40,228 nucleotides of DNA from Hyphomicrobiales bacterium (lineage in GTDB: Bacteria > Pseudomonadota > Alphaproteobacteria > Rhizobiales > Rhizobiaceae). Location: NCBI GenBank assembly GCA_021775495.1, contig JAJFHT010000045.1, forward strand, positions 1-40,228, in the 5' to 3' direction. Below the pieces are notes generated by a model. It had not been told where the DNA came from. It did not search any database and saw nothing but the letters and a program-made list of their open reading frames with translations. Shown one piece after another: positions 17,652 through 25,628 of this stretch. The position numbers and the translations under genes are program-made. Each line of letters starts with the position of its first letter. The first letter of the stretch is position 1.

Positions 17652-18574
17652 AACTGGCGGAGGTCAGAAATCTGGCGGTCGGTATTGTTGTTGCATTGCT
17701 GGCTATCGCAGTGCCGCTGGTTTCTGACGGCTATTGGCTGTCCATTGCTACAACTGCAATGATGTACATTGCGCTTTCAACCAGTTGGGCGCTGTTTTCC
17801 GGTCCCACCCATCTTATCGCACTTTCGACAGGCGCCTTTTTTGGCATTGGCGGATATCTGGTGGGGACAGGTATGAGCGACTATGAACTGGACTTCTGGC
17901 TGATGGCTGCCGTCGCACCATTCGTCGCGATGTTTCTTGCTCTTCTGATTGGCCTTGCAACCTTGCGCCTCTCGGGCGTCTATTTCGTAATCTTCACATT
18001 GGGTCTGGCCGAGATGATACGAAATCTGGTTTCGTGGATCCAAAACAACTTTCTCGGCTCACGCGGGCTCTATGTCCTCACGGATTTCACCGATGCACAC
18101 ATCTACTGGATGCTGTTGGCTGTGGCCATTGTCGTGTTCCTGACAGGCTGGTGGATAAATCGATCTCGCCTCGGGTTTGCGCTGCGCATTATCGGTAACG
18201 ACGAGGAAGTGGCCAAACATGTTGGCATCGATACCGCCTGGTCCAAAGTTACGCTGTTCATGACAACAGGCTTTTTCGCCGCACTGGTCGGAGCGATCGT
18301 TGCACCGCGCTACTCTTACATCGAGCCCAATGTCGTGTTTTCACCACAACTCAGTTTTCTGGTCGTCATCATGGCGCTACTGGGTGGCGTTCACCGGCTT
18401 TGGGGCCCACTGGTGGGCGTTATCCCGTTCACACTCATGTGGGAAGCGATCACCATATTCTTCCCGAGTTCAACAACCCTATTCCTCGGCATTTCCTTTC
18501 TCTTGATTGTCTATCTCATCCCAAATGGTTTTGTCGGGATGTTTGAATCGGGATTGGCGAGGTTGCGCCGATGA
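17648..18574 (+). CDS. Branched-chain amino acid-type ABC transporter permease (LivM family)
   Basis: The 308-residue product is the second permease of the transporter, with about nine hydrophobic helices. LivM features include STSWALFSGPTHLIALSTGAFFGIGGYL (residues 43-70), the coupling segment FALRIIGNDEEVAKHVGIDT (about 175-195) and LLGGVHRLWGPLVGVIPF near the C-terminus. It overlaps livH-like and livG-like genes by 4 bases on each side, so all are translated together. Confidence 0.92.
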   Translation: MKLAEVRNLAVGIVVALLAIAVPLVSDGYWLSIATTAMMYIALSTSWALFSGPTHLIALSTGAFFGIGGYLVGTGMSDYELDFWLMAAVAPFVAMFLALLIGLATLRLSGVYFVIFTLGLAEMIRNLVSWIQNNFLGSRGLYVLTDFTDAHIYWMLLAVAIVVFLTGWWINRSRLGFALRIIGNDEEVAKHVGIDTAWSKVTLFMTTGFFAALVGAIVAPRYSYIEPNVVFSPQLSFLVVIMALLGGVHRLWGPLVGVIPFTLMWEAITIFFPSSTTLFLGISFLLIVYLIPNGFVGMFESGLARLRR

Positions 18575-19302
18575 TGCAGGGTGAACCAATCCTCAAGATC
18601 AGCAATCTGTCCAAGCGTTTTGGAGGCTTGGTAGCTGTCGATGACCTAACATTCAATGTTCGCGAACATGAGGTGATGGGTATCATCGGCCCGAACGGTT
18701 CGGGTAAATCGACCACGCTCAACCTGATTTCCGGTGCGCTGAGAGCCTCTGACGGCATGATCGTTCTGGAAGGTCAGGATCTGACGGTGTTACCACCTCA
18801 CAAAATTGCCCGTGCCGGAGTCGCCAGGACATTCCAACTGGTGCGAATTCTTCCCAAGCTGTCCGTAATCGAAAATGTGATCGCCGGCGCGGCGTTTGCC
18901 AGCAAGCCACGCTGGGGGGGGGAGGCTGAGCTGTTCGCCAGCGCATTGCTTGAACGATTGGAACTCGGGGACAAGAAGCATCTCGGCGTCGACTCGCTTA
19001 CTTACATCGATCAAAAGCGGCTGGAACTGGCGCGAGCACTTGCATCCGAACCGGAAATTCTCCTGCTTGACGAGTGGCTGGCCGGACTCAATCCAAGCGA
19101 ATTGCAGATTGGAATCGAACTGATTTCCAGACTGCGAAACGAGGGTCGCACCATCATTTTGGTGGAGCATGTCATGGATGCAATTCGCTCGCTCTGCGAC
19201 CGGTGTGTGGTGATGAATTCGGGTAAGAAAATAGCCGAGGGCACACCTGCTGAAGTCCTCTCCGATCCAGAGGTCGTCCGGGCTTATTTGGGGGACGGAT
19301 AA
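18571..19302 (+). CDS. Branched-chain amino acid-type ABC transporter ATP-binding protein (LivG family) with atypical signature motif
   Basis: The 243-residue product energises the transporter. Walker A GPNGSGKS is at residues 40-47 and Walker B ILLLDEW near 163-169. Two positions are unusual. Where LivG proteins normally have LSYGQQRRLEIARAL, this one reads LTYIDQKRLELARAL (143-157), so the signature glycine is replaced. The usual Pro after the Walker B Glu is Trp (DEWLAGLNPSE). A run of nine G at 18914-18922 lies within the coding sequence. Two ATG codons stand in tandem at 18571 and 18574; either could start. The gene overlaps both neighbours. Confidence 0.9.
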   Translation: MMQGEPILKISNLSKRFGGLVAVDDLTFNVREHEVMGIIGPNGSGKSTTLNLISGALRASDGMIVLEGQDLTVLPPHKIARAGVARTFQLVRILPKLSVIENVIAGAAFASKPRWGGEAELFASALLERLELGDKKHLGVDSLTYIDQKRLELARALASEPEILLLDEWLAGLNPSELQIGIELISRLRNEGRTIILVEHVMDAIRSLCDRCVVMNSGKKIAEGTPAEVLSDPEVVRAYLGDG

Positions 19303-20030
19303 TGCTCAATATCTCGGATCTTACGGTTTCCTATGGTCTGCACCAGGCTCTGATCGGCGTTTCCCTGAACGTCTCGCCGGGTGAAATCGTCGTTATGCTC
19401 GGTGCCAATGGCGCTGGGAAAAGTACGTTGCTCCGGGCCATCGCGGGTATTTGCGAGGGCCAGGTCGATGGGCGCGTCGAGCTCGGCGGAAAAGCTCTTT
19501 TGTCCCGAAAATCCGACGAGATCGTTGAGGCTGGTATCGCATTCGTCCCCGAAGGCCGTGGAATATTCGGTGACCTGACGGTCTGGGAGAACCTGATGTT
19601 AGGTGCCTATTCCCAACGCGGTCGACGGGCAAAGGAAGACAACTTGAAGTGGGTTCTTGAGCTGTTTCCCAAGCTGACCGAACGCAAAAATCAGATTGCC
19701 CACACCATGTCAGGCGGCGAACAGCAAATGGTCGCAATCGGCCGCGCCATGATGGCCAACCCGGAAATCCTGATGCTGGACGAACCCTCGCTCGGTCTGT
19801 CTCCCCTTCTTTGCACCGAGCTTTTTGGGAACCTGTCACATATCCGCGAGACCGGAACGGGCGTGCTGCTGGTGGAACAGAACGCAAAACAAAGCCTGGC
19901 AATCGCGGACCGCGGCTACCTTATCGAGAATGGCTCGATCACTGGCGAAAATGCTGCCCAGGCCTTGTTGAATGACCCGGCGGTTCAGGCCACCTATCTG
20001 GGCGGCGCTGCCGTCTCACAAGAGCATTGA
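19302..20030 (+). CDS. Branched-chain amino acid-type ABC transporter ATP-binding protein (LivF family)
   Basis: The 242-residue product is the second ATPase. It has Walker A GANGAGKST (residues 36-44), the LivF-typical FVPEGRGIFGDLTVWENLMLGAY segment (shortened here), the signature MSGGEQQMVAIGRAMM, and Walker B ILMLDEPSLGLSP. Unlike its LivG partner it is fully canonical. The ATG overlaps the upstream stop by one base (TAATG), so translation is coupled. It is followed 17 bp later by the short-chain dehydrogenase gene. Confidence 0.92.
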   Translation: MLNISDLTVSYGLHQALIGVSLNVSPGEIVVMLGANGAGKSTLLRAIAGICEGQVDGRVELGGKALLSRKSDEIVEAGIAFVPEGRGIFGDLTVWENLMLGAYSQRGRRAKEDNLKWVLELFPKLTERKNQIAHTMSGGEQQMVAIGRAMMANPEILMLDEPSLGLSPLLCTELFGNLSHIRETGTGVLLVEQNAKQSLAIADRGYLIENGSITGENAAQALLNDPAVQATYLGGAAVSQEH

Positions 20031-20047
20031 TACGAAGGAGAAATCCT

Positions 20048-20827
20048 ATGCACAACGGCAAGACAATCATCGTCACGGGTGTGGCTTCTGGCATCGGCGC
20101 TGAAACCTGCAAGGTTTTGAAATCCCAAGGTGCGACGGTAATCGGAGTCGATCGCAATGAAACCGACATTGCGGACCAGTTTTTCAAGGCTGACCTATCG
20201 GACCCATCGTCCATCGACGCTTTGATTGACACATTGCCGGCCGGTGCCGATGGTCTTGCAAATGTTGCAGGAGTGCCGCCGACCGCTCCAGCCGAAGCAG
20301 TCATGAAAGTCAATCTTATCGGCCTGCGCCGTCTGACGGTCGGACTGATTACCAAACTTGCGGACAATGCATCGATCGCCAATCTCGCGTCGCTCGCGGG
20401 TTTTGGTTGGGCAAGCGCCATTGAACAGAACAAGGCGGCGCTCGCCCTCGATTTTGACAGTGACATTGCCGGTTTCTGTGCAGAAAACGGTCTCGATCAA
20501 CCAGGCGGTCGATCCTATTTCTTGTCAAAGGAATCGCTGGTCATCTGGACCATGCAGAACCGGTGGACCTGGCGAGACCGCGGTATCAACATGAATTGCA
20601 TCAGCCCGGGCCCCGTCGATACCCCGATACTCAAGGATTTTCTGGAGACGCTAGGCGAACGCGCCGAGGAAGACATGAAGGTCATGGATCGGCCGGGCAC
20701 GCCCCGGGACATTGCTCCGGTGGTTTCCTTCGCGCTTGGCGCCGGGGCCAATTGGCTGCGCGGAGCCAACATCACCTCGGATGGCGGCATGTCGAGCCAT
20801 ATTCTTTGCGGTATGCATGATTTGTAA
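20048..20827 (+). CDS. Short-chain dehydrogenase/reductase, coniferyl-alcohol dehydrogenase-like
   Basis: I chose the ATG at 20048, preceded by AAGGAGAAA; an in-frame TTG at 20027 lies upstream of that site and is unlikely. The 259-residue product has a Rossmann fold with TGVASGIG (residues 10-17), NVAG (72-75), S115 and the catalytic Y157-x3-K161. The overall pattern (VDRNETDIADQFFKADLSDP, ISPGPVDTPIL) resembles the subgroup annotated as coniferyl-alcohol or 3-alpha-hydroxysteroid dehydrogenase. In this operon it likely oxidises an aromatic or benzylic alcohol to the aldehyde, which the divergent aldehyde dehydrogenase could take further. The exact substrate is inference. Confidence 0.88.
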   Translation: MHNGKTIIVTGVASGIGAETCKVLKSQGATVIGVDRNETDIADQFFKADLSDPSSIDALIDTLPAGADGLANVAGVPPTAPAEAVMKVNLIGLRRLTVGLITKLADNASIANLASLAGFGWASAIEQNKAALALDFDSDIAGFCAENGLDQPGGRSYFLSKESLVIWTMQNRWTWRDRGINMNCISPGPVDTPILKDFLETLGERAEEDMKVMDRPGTPRDIAPVVSFALGAGANWLRGANITSDGGMSSHILCGMHDL

Positions 20828-20863
20828 GGACAATCGGATTCCGCAAGGCAAGCGAGCCAAAAC

Positions 20864-22048
20864 ATGACCGAGCGACCAACGAATGTAATCACAGAAAGTG
20901 GCCTGCCTCCGTTCTTCAAGGTGGCCAATGTCGAGGCCGTCGGCATCGATGCACCCGATAACCGGATGGGCGATGCTGTGCGGACCTGGGTAAGGTCACT
21001 CTCCGGATTCCAAAAGGAAGCGATTGTTCGCACTTTCAGATCCGGCAATACTTGGCGTCTGGTCTCGGATGAAGGCCCCTATCTGAACGGCCACGACGCA
21101 GCACCTTGTCCGCTGGCATTCTTGTCCGTCGGAATGGTCGCCAGTTTCATGAATGAAATCCTTGCACTGGCGAAGCTGCGAAATGTTGAAATCCGAAAGC
21201 TGAAACTCATCCAGGACAACTATTACACGATGAAAGGTTCAATGCCGAAGAGGACCATGATTGGTGGTGCCGAAAACATTGAACTGCAGGTCGATATCGA
21301 TTGCGATCTCGGTGACAGTGAGTTGAACGACCTTTTGATCAACGCTACCTACGCTTCTCCCCTTAACGGACTCATGCGCGGCCAGCTTGAGAGCCTCTTC
21401 AAACTTGCAAAGAACGGAACGGAATTGAGTACGGCAAAAGTGGCTGAACTGGACGTACCGCTCTTGCCCGATCCGGGAGACAGCTTTGCGATAGCGGCAC
21501 CTGAACCGGTCACTCTGCCTTTGATGGAACCGGTTGGACCGACGCCGAAAAAAGAGGTGGCGAAGGGGACCACAAAGGGAGGCTCCTCGCTTTCAAGCGA
21601 GCAGGATCGTCGCCTTAATATCGGGGCAGTTGCGATCCTGCGCGAGGACGGCATCAAGGAGATTCAACAGATGCAGTTCTCGCCGTATGGTACCTCATTC
21701 CGGTTTCTGAGTTCCGAAGATGGACGTGCGCCGGATGCCAATAGCTACATCTCCGCAGGAATCGGTTTCTGTTTCATGACCCAGTTCGGTCGGTTCGTAT
21801 CGATGCTCAAGCTCGACCTGCCCGACTATCGAATTGTGCAGGATACGCATTTTTCGCTGGGCGGTGCATCGGATGGAACCGGCCAGGCTGGCAATGCCGA
21901 ACCAGTCGAGACGCATGTCTATCTGGAGACCGGCGAGTCCGATGAAACCGCCCGGGAGATGCTCGATATTTCCGAACAGACATGTTTTCTTCATGCATTC
22001 TGTCGCACGGAATTGAAGACAAAGCTCAAGGTGAGAAGGATCCAGTGA
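20864..22048 (+). CDS. Double-domain OsmC-like protein
   Basis: The 394-residue product appears to hold two OsmC-like domains (about residues 35-180 and 250-394), joined by a linker rich in P, A and K (about 200-245). OsmC/Ohr proteins normally have one domain of about 140 residues and reduce organic hydroperoxides with two cysteines. Domain 2 keeps both positions: C303 in GIGFCFMTQFG and C374 in EQTCFLHAFC. In domain 1 the matching segments are LSVGMVASFMNEI and NATYASPLNGL, without cysteine. OsmC proteins act as dimers, so this may be a fused pseudo-dimer with one active site. It ends the operon, 36 bp after the dehydrogenase. A role in removing a reactive intermediate of the aromatic substrate is inference. 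Confidence 0.75.
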   Translation: MTERPTNVITESGLPPFFKVANVEAVGIDAPDNRMGDAVRTWVRSLSGFQKEAIVRTFRSGNTWRLVSDEGPYLNGHDAAPCPLAFLSVGMVASFMNEILALAKLRNVEIRKLKLIQDNYYTMKGSMPKRTMIGGAENIELQVDIDCDLGDSELNDLLINATYASPLNGLMRGQLESLFKLAKNGTELSTAKVAELDVPLLPDPGDSFAIAAPEPVTLPLMEPVGPTPKKEVAKGTTKGGSSLSSEQDRRLNIGAVAILREDGIKEIQQMQFSPYGTSFRFLSSEDGRAPDANSYISAGIGFCFMTQFGRFVSMLKLDLPDYRIVQDTHFSLGGASDGTGQAGNAEPVETHVYLETGESDETAREMLDISEQTCFLHAFCRTELKTKLKVRRIQ

Positions 22049-22156
22049 CGCCCCAGCGAACGCGGGTCATCGAGACTTTGTGTGCCGATAAGTGAATTTC
22101 GCTTCGGATTCGAAAGCACTTGTCCGACCGGATGAATCCAGCCAAGTTCCGAATGC

Positions 22157-23077
22157 TCAGCCGTTCAATCCAATCTGGTTCATGGAATTTCGAACTGCAT
22201 GAAAGAACATCTGTTCGGCGGGTGTCGGCACCACTCCCGCACGTTGCATGAGGCCTACAGCGCCCTTCGTTACACTGGTGTCAAACGGAAGGGCAACCAG
22301 CAGTCCGTCGGCAATCTCTTTGGAAACCACCCCTGCAGAAATAATCCAGACCGCATCTGACTGCCTTGTATATATTCGTCCAAACGCGCCCGAGACGGTT
22401 TCAAGGCGATTGGGGAAATCGCCCACGCCGTTTGCGATCAAATAACGCTCGACCAGTGGCCTGATGGCGGAACCCTGCGGAGGATAGATAACCTGCCATT
22501 CACCAATGCGTCTGAGGTCGGGTGCGTCAATCAGCGGATGCCCGGCGCGTACGACAAATTCAACCGTTTCCTCGTAAAGCTGGATGAAGGAAACATCCCG
22601 CATCGCATCGGGCCTTCCAAGACGTCCGATCACGATGTCAATTTCGCCCAACCGAAGGCGATCCATCAGATATTCGTGTGATCCGTCCAGTATCTTGAGT
22701 TCAACATAGGGCGCCAATCGCGAGAGATTGGTGGTCACCGCCGGTATCAACCTCGCCATTACCGACGGCAGGGCGCCGATAACAAGGCGCGTCTTTCCCG
22801 CAGTACCGGATTCGCCGATCCCGTTCAGGCCCTGTTGAAGGGATGCAAGCGACATTTCGGCAAAATGCAGGAATACCTCACCATGTTTGGTGAGCGACAC
22901 GCCGGCCCGATTCCTGGTCAACAGGTCGACACCAATGATGTCCTCCAGTTCCTTCAAGGTTTTTGATATTGCCGGCCTGGTCAGGAATAGCTTCTCGGCG
23001 GCATCCTTCAGGCTCTTCTCCCGGCAGATTTCAATGAAGCATTGGATGTGACGAAATTTGATACGGCGGTCGATCAT
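22157..23077 (-). CDS. pcaQ: LysR-family regulator of protocatechuate catabolism
   Basis: The 306-residue product starts MIDRRIKFRHIQCFIEICRE, as PcaQ proteins do, with the LysR helix-turn-helix at about 18-45 (SLKDAAEKLFLTRPAISKTLKELE). The effector domain covers about 95-295. PcaQ activates pca genes in response to beta-carboxymuconate or protocatechuate in rhizobia. Here it is divergent from pobA, not from pcaD as in Sinorhizobium and Agrobacterium. A GTTTC-N8-GAAAC dyad lies 5-22 bp before its start. It is convergent with the OsmC gene, and the 108-bp gap between them has no clear terminator. Confidence 0.85.
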   Translation of the reverse strand: MIDRRIKFRHIQCFIEICREKSLKDAAEKLFLTRPAISKTLKELEDIIGVDLLTRNRAGVSLTKHGEVFLHFAEMSLASLQQGLNGIGESGTAGKTRLVIGALPSVMARLIPAVTTNLSRLAPYVELKILDGSHEYLMDRLRLGEIDIVIGRLGRPDAMRDVSFIQLYEETVEFVVRAGHPLIDAPDLRRIGEWQVIYPPQGSAIRPLVERYLIANGVGDFPNRLETVSGAFGRIYTRQSDAVWIISAGVVSKEIADGLLVALPFDTSVTKGAVGLMQRAGVVPTPAEQMFFHAVRNSMNQIGLNG

Positions 23078-23081
23078 TTGG

Positions 23082-23099
23082 TTTCCGAAATTAGAAACT
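23082..23099. promoter_or_regulatory. Candidate LysR-type operator between pcaQ and pobA
   Basis: GTTTC (23082-23086) and GAAAC (23095-23099) form an inverted repeat with an 8-base spacer and a T-N11-A core, as LysR-type regulators bind. It lies directly before pcaQ and about 80 bp before pobA, in a T/A-rich stretch that must hold both promoters. It does not match the ATAACC-N4-GGTTAA form known for Sinorhizobium PcaQ, though an ATAAC occurs near 23109. Confidence 0.4.
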
Positions 23100-23177
23100 A
23101 AAACACATAATAACTCATTTTACATACCCAAATATGGCAATCAATATGCGACCTCAACCAATTCGGAGGTTTTCAGT

Positions 23178-24347
23178 TTGCGAACCCAAGTTGTCATCAT
23201 TGGCGGCGGCCCATCCGGCCTTTTACTCAGTCAGCTTCTTCATCGCCGCGGGGTCGACACGATCGTTCTGGAGCGAAAAACCCGCGAATATGTTCTGAGC
23301 AGGATTCGCGCAGGCATTCTTGAAGTCGGTTTCGTTGAGCTGATGCGGGAGGCAGCTGTTGCTGAACGGATGGATCGGGAATGCTTCGTACATGATGGCA
23401 TCATCATCTCCGATGGTGACGAGCAGTTCCAAATCAGTTTCAAGGAACTGACTGGCTCCCACGTGGTCGTCTACGGACAAACGGAGGTGACGCGAGACCT
23501 TTATGACGTACGCGAGGCCGGGACCGGCAAGATTGTTTTCAACACCGAGCATGTTGCCATCCACGATACCGAAACTATTGCGCCCTATGTGACGTACTCC
23601 TCGGACGGTACCGAACACCGGATCGATTGTGATTTTGTTGCCGGTTGCGACGGATTCCATGGCATCAGCCGGCAAACAATTCCGCTCTCCGTACGTATCG
23701 AGTATGAGAAGCTCTATCCGTTCGGTTGGCTAGGTGTCCTGTCTGAAACTCCGCCGGTCAGCGATGAGCTGATCTACTCCGGTTCAAATCGGGGTTTCGC
23801 GTTGTGCTCCATGCGAAACGAAAACCTCAGCCGTTACTATATTCAGTGCTCGCTCAGCGACAGCCCCGACGACTGGACCGACGATGCGTTCTGGACAGAA
23901 CTCAAGCGGCGCATTCCGAGCACCGCTGCAGAGCAACTCGTAACCGGACCATCGATCGAAAAGTCGATAGCACCATTGCGATCATTTGTTACTGAGCCGA
24001 TGCGCTGGGGCCGGCTGTTCCTGTGCGGTGACGCGGCCCATATCGTGCCGCCGACCGGTGCCAAGGGTTTGAACACGGCCGCCTCGGATATCCACTATCT
24101 GTACCACGCGCTCGTTCAATTCTTCGAAGCGGGAGAAACCGACGGCATCGATCGTTACTCAGAAAAAGCTCTGGCCCGCATTTGGAAAGCCGAACGGTTC
24201 AGTTGGTGGATGACAAATCTATTGCATCGGTTCCCCGAACAAAGCGATTTCGATCTGAAAATGCAACGGGCTGACATCGAATTCTTGCGTAGCAACCGAG
24301 AGGCTCAAAGCGTCCTGGCGCAGAACTATGTCGGTCTTCCCTACTGA
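23178..24347 (+). CDS. pobA: 4-hydroxybenzoate 3-monooxygenase
   Basis: PobA hydroxylates 4-hydroxybenzoate to protocatechuate with FAD, NAD(P)H and O2. I chose the TTG at 23178, with GGAGG at 23165-23169; it gives an N-terminus (M)RTQVVIIGGGPSG, as in known PobA proteins. The frame is open further upstream, but that part is promoter sequence. The 389-residue product has GGGPSG (residues 9-14), the second FAD motif LFCGDAAHIVPPTGAKGLN (about 281-299, first residues LFLCGDAAH) and the C-terminal QNYVGLPY that contains the active-site tyrosine known as Tyr385 in Pseudomonas. It precedes pcaCHG on the same strand. Confidence 0.93.
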   Translation: MRTQVVIIGGGPSGLLLSQLLHRRGVDTIVLERKTREYVLSRIRAGILEVGFVELMREAAVAERMDRECFVHDGIIISDGDEQFQISFKELTGSHVVVYGQTEVTRDLYDVREAGTGKIVFNTEHVAIHDTETIAPYVTYSSDGTEHRIDCDFVAGCDGFHGISRQTIPLSVRIEYEKLYPFGWLGVLSETPPVSDELIYSGSNRGFALCSMRNENLSRYYIQCSLSDSPDDWTDDAFWTELKRRIPSTAAEQLVTGPSIEKSIAPLRSFVTEPMRWGRLFLCGDAAHIVPPTGAKGLNTAASDIHYLYHALVQFFEAGETDGIDRYSEKALARIWKAERFSWWMTNLLHRFPEQSDFDLKMQRADIEFLRSNREAQSVLAQNYVGLPY

Positions 24348-24476
24348 CGGCAGCGGCGTGGCCGGAGTTTCGAGTCAATGACCCGGTGGCAAGTGCATTT
24401 GAATGATTTCACGACCCTTACCCGTGTGTGGCATCCACCACATGGCAGACCCGTCAGCAGCTTGAGGAGACAATGC

Positions 24477-24854
24477 ATGACCGATCGTTATCAGCAGGGA
24501 ATGCGGGTCCGACGGTCGGTTCTCGGCGACACACATGTGGATCGGGCCGAAGCTGTTAAGTCCGACTTTGATACTCCTTTTCAAAACCTCATAACTGAAA
24601 GCGCATGGGGAGATGTTTGGGCATCCGATGGAATATCGATGCGCGAACGCTCGATGTTAACCCTCGCGCTGCTCGCTGCACTCGGTAATTTCGAGGAAAT
24701 CCCGATGCATATCAGGGCAACCAGACGCACAGGCGCCAGCGAACGTGACGTGCTCGAAACATTTCAGCATGTCGCGGTCTATGCGGGTGTTCCGCGTGCC
24801 AATCATGCCATCAAGCTCGCCAAAAAGGCTTACGCAGAGATGGCAGTCGATTAG
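24477..24854 (+). CDS. pcaC: 4-carboxymuconolactone decarboxylase
   Basis: PcaC decarboxylates gamma-carboxymuconolactone to beta-ketoadipate enol-lactone. The ATG at 24477 has GAGGAGA seven bases upstream; the frame is open to 24378, but that part is not PcaC-like. The 125-residue product has the family length and the segments TESAWGDVWA, RERSMLTLALLAALG and the AhpD-like core EEIPMHIRATRRTGASERDV (about 75-95). The gap to pobA is 129 bp. PcaC needs the product of PcaB, and pcaB is not in the window. Confidence 0.93.
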   Translation: MTDRYQQGMRVRRSVLGDTHVDRAEAVKSDFDTPFQNLITESAWGDVWASDGISMRERSMLTLALLAALGNFEEIPMHIRATRRTGASERDVLETFQHVAVYAGVPRANHAIKLAKKAYAEMAVD

Positions 24855-24899
24855 GCCTGTGTCACCAATCGCGATCTTGCAATCAAAGGAGGCAATCCA

Positions 24900-25628
24900 A
24901 TGTCGACACCAGGTGAATACTATCAACGGGACAGGACATGGCATCCGCCCGCCCTGACCCGAAACTACAAGACATCGGTTTCGCGATCACCCCAATATGC
25001 CCTGATCAGCCTGCAGAACTCTGTGGGTGAAATTACCGGACCGGTGTTTGGCCATGGGGATATCGACCCGCTCGATAATGACCTGCTGCTCAATTACGCC
25101 CAACCCGGTGAGAGCGCGATTGGAGAACGGATCATTGTTCACGGACGCGTCCTGGATGAAAACGGGCATCCCGTCCCAAACACGCTTGTGGAGGCGTGGC
25201 AAGCAAATGCCGGCGGCCGCTACCGGCACAAGAAAGACACTTATCTGGCACCGATCGACGCCAATTTCGGCGGCTGCGGGCGAACACTGACAGATGAAAA
25301 CGGCTATTATTATTTCCGCACCGTGAAACCGGGCGCATACCCCTGGCGCAACGGGGTCAACGACTGGCGGCCGGCACATGTTCACATGTCCATTTTCGGC
25401 TCCGGTTTCGCTCAACGGCTGATCACCCAATGCTATTTCGAGGGTGATCCGCTGATCGCCCGGTGTCCGATCATCAATACCATCCCGGACAGAGCTGCGC
25501 AGGGTCAGCTGATCGCCGCGCTCGATATGAACGCGACCATTCCGCTCGACTCGATTGCCTACAAATTCGACATCGTTCTGCGCGGCCGCCGTTCGACGCT
25601 GTTTGAAAACCGCCTGGAGGGCAACTGA
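24900..25628 (+). CDS. pcaH: Protocatechuate 3,4-dioxygenase, beta subunit
   Basis: The beta subunit carries the catalytic Fe(III) of the intradiol dioxygenase that cleaves protocatechuate to 3-carboxy-cis,cis-muconate. The 242-residue product shows all four iron ligands: Y108 (GGRYRHK), Y147 (GAYPWRN), H160 and H162 (RPAHVHMS); these match Tyr408, Tyr447, His460 and His462 of the Pseudomonas enzyme. An AAAGGAGG site precedes the ATG at 24900. The stop TGA overlaps the pcaG start by one base (TGATG). Confidence 0.97.
   Translation: MSTPGEYYQRDRTWHPPALTRNYKTSVSRSPQYALISLQNSVGEITGPVFGHGDIDPLDNDLLLNYAQPGESAIGERIIVHGRVLDENGHPVPNTLVEAWQANAGGRYRHKKDTYLAPIDANFGGCGRTLTDENGYYYFRTVKPGAYPWRNGVNDWRPAHVHMSIFGSGFAQRLITQCYFEGDPLIARCPIINTIPDRAAQGQLIAALDMNATIPLDSIAYKFDIVLRGRRSTLFENRLEGN

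Noticed and set aside
24348-24476. Remnant of pcaD between pobA and pcaC
   Set aside because: The translation in the open frame shows no alpha/beta-hydrolase motif; I see no trace of PcaD.
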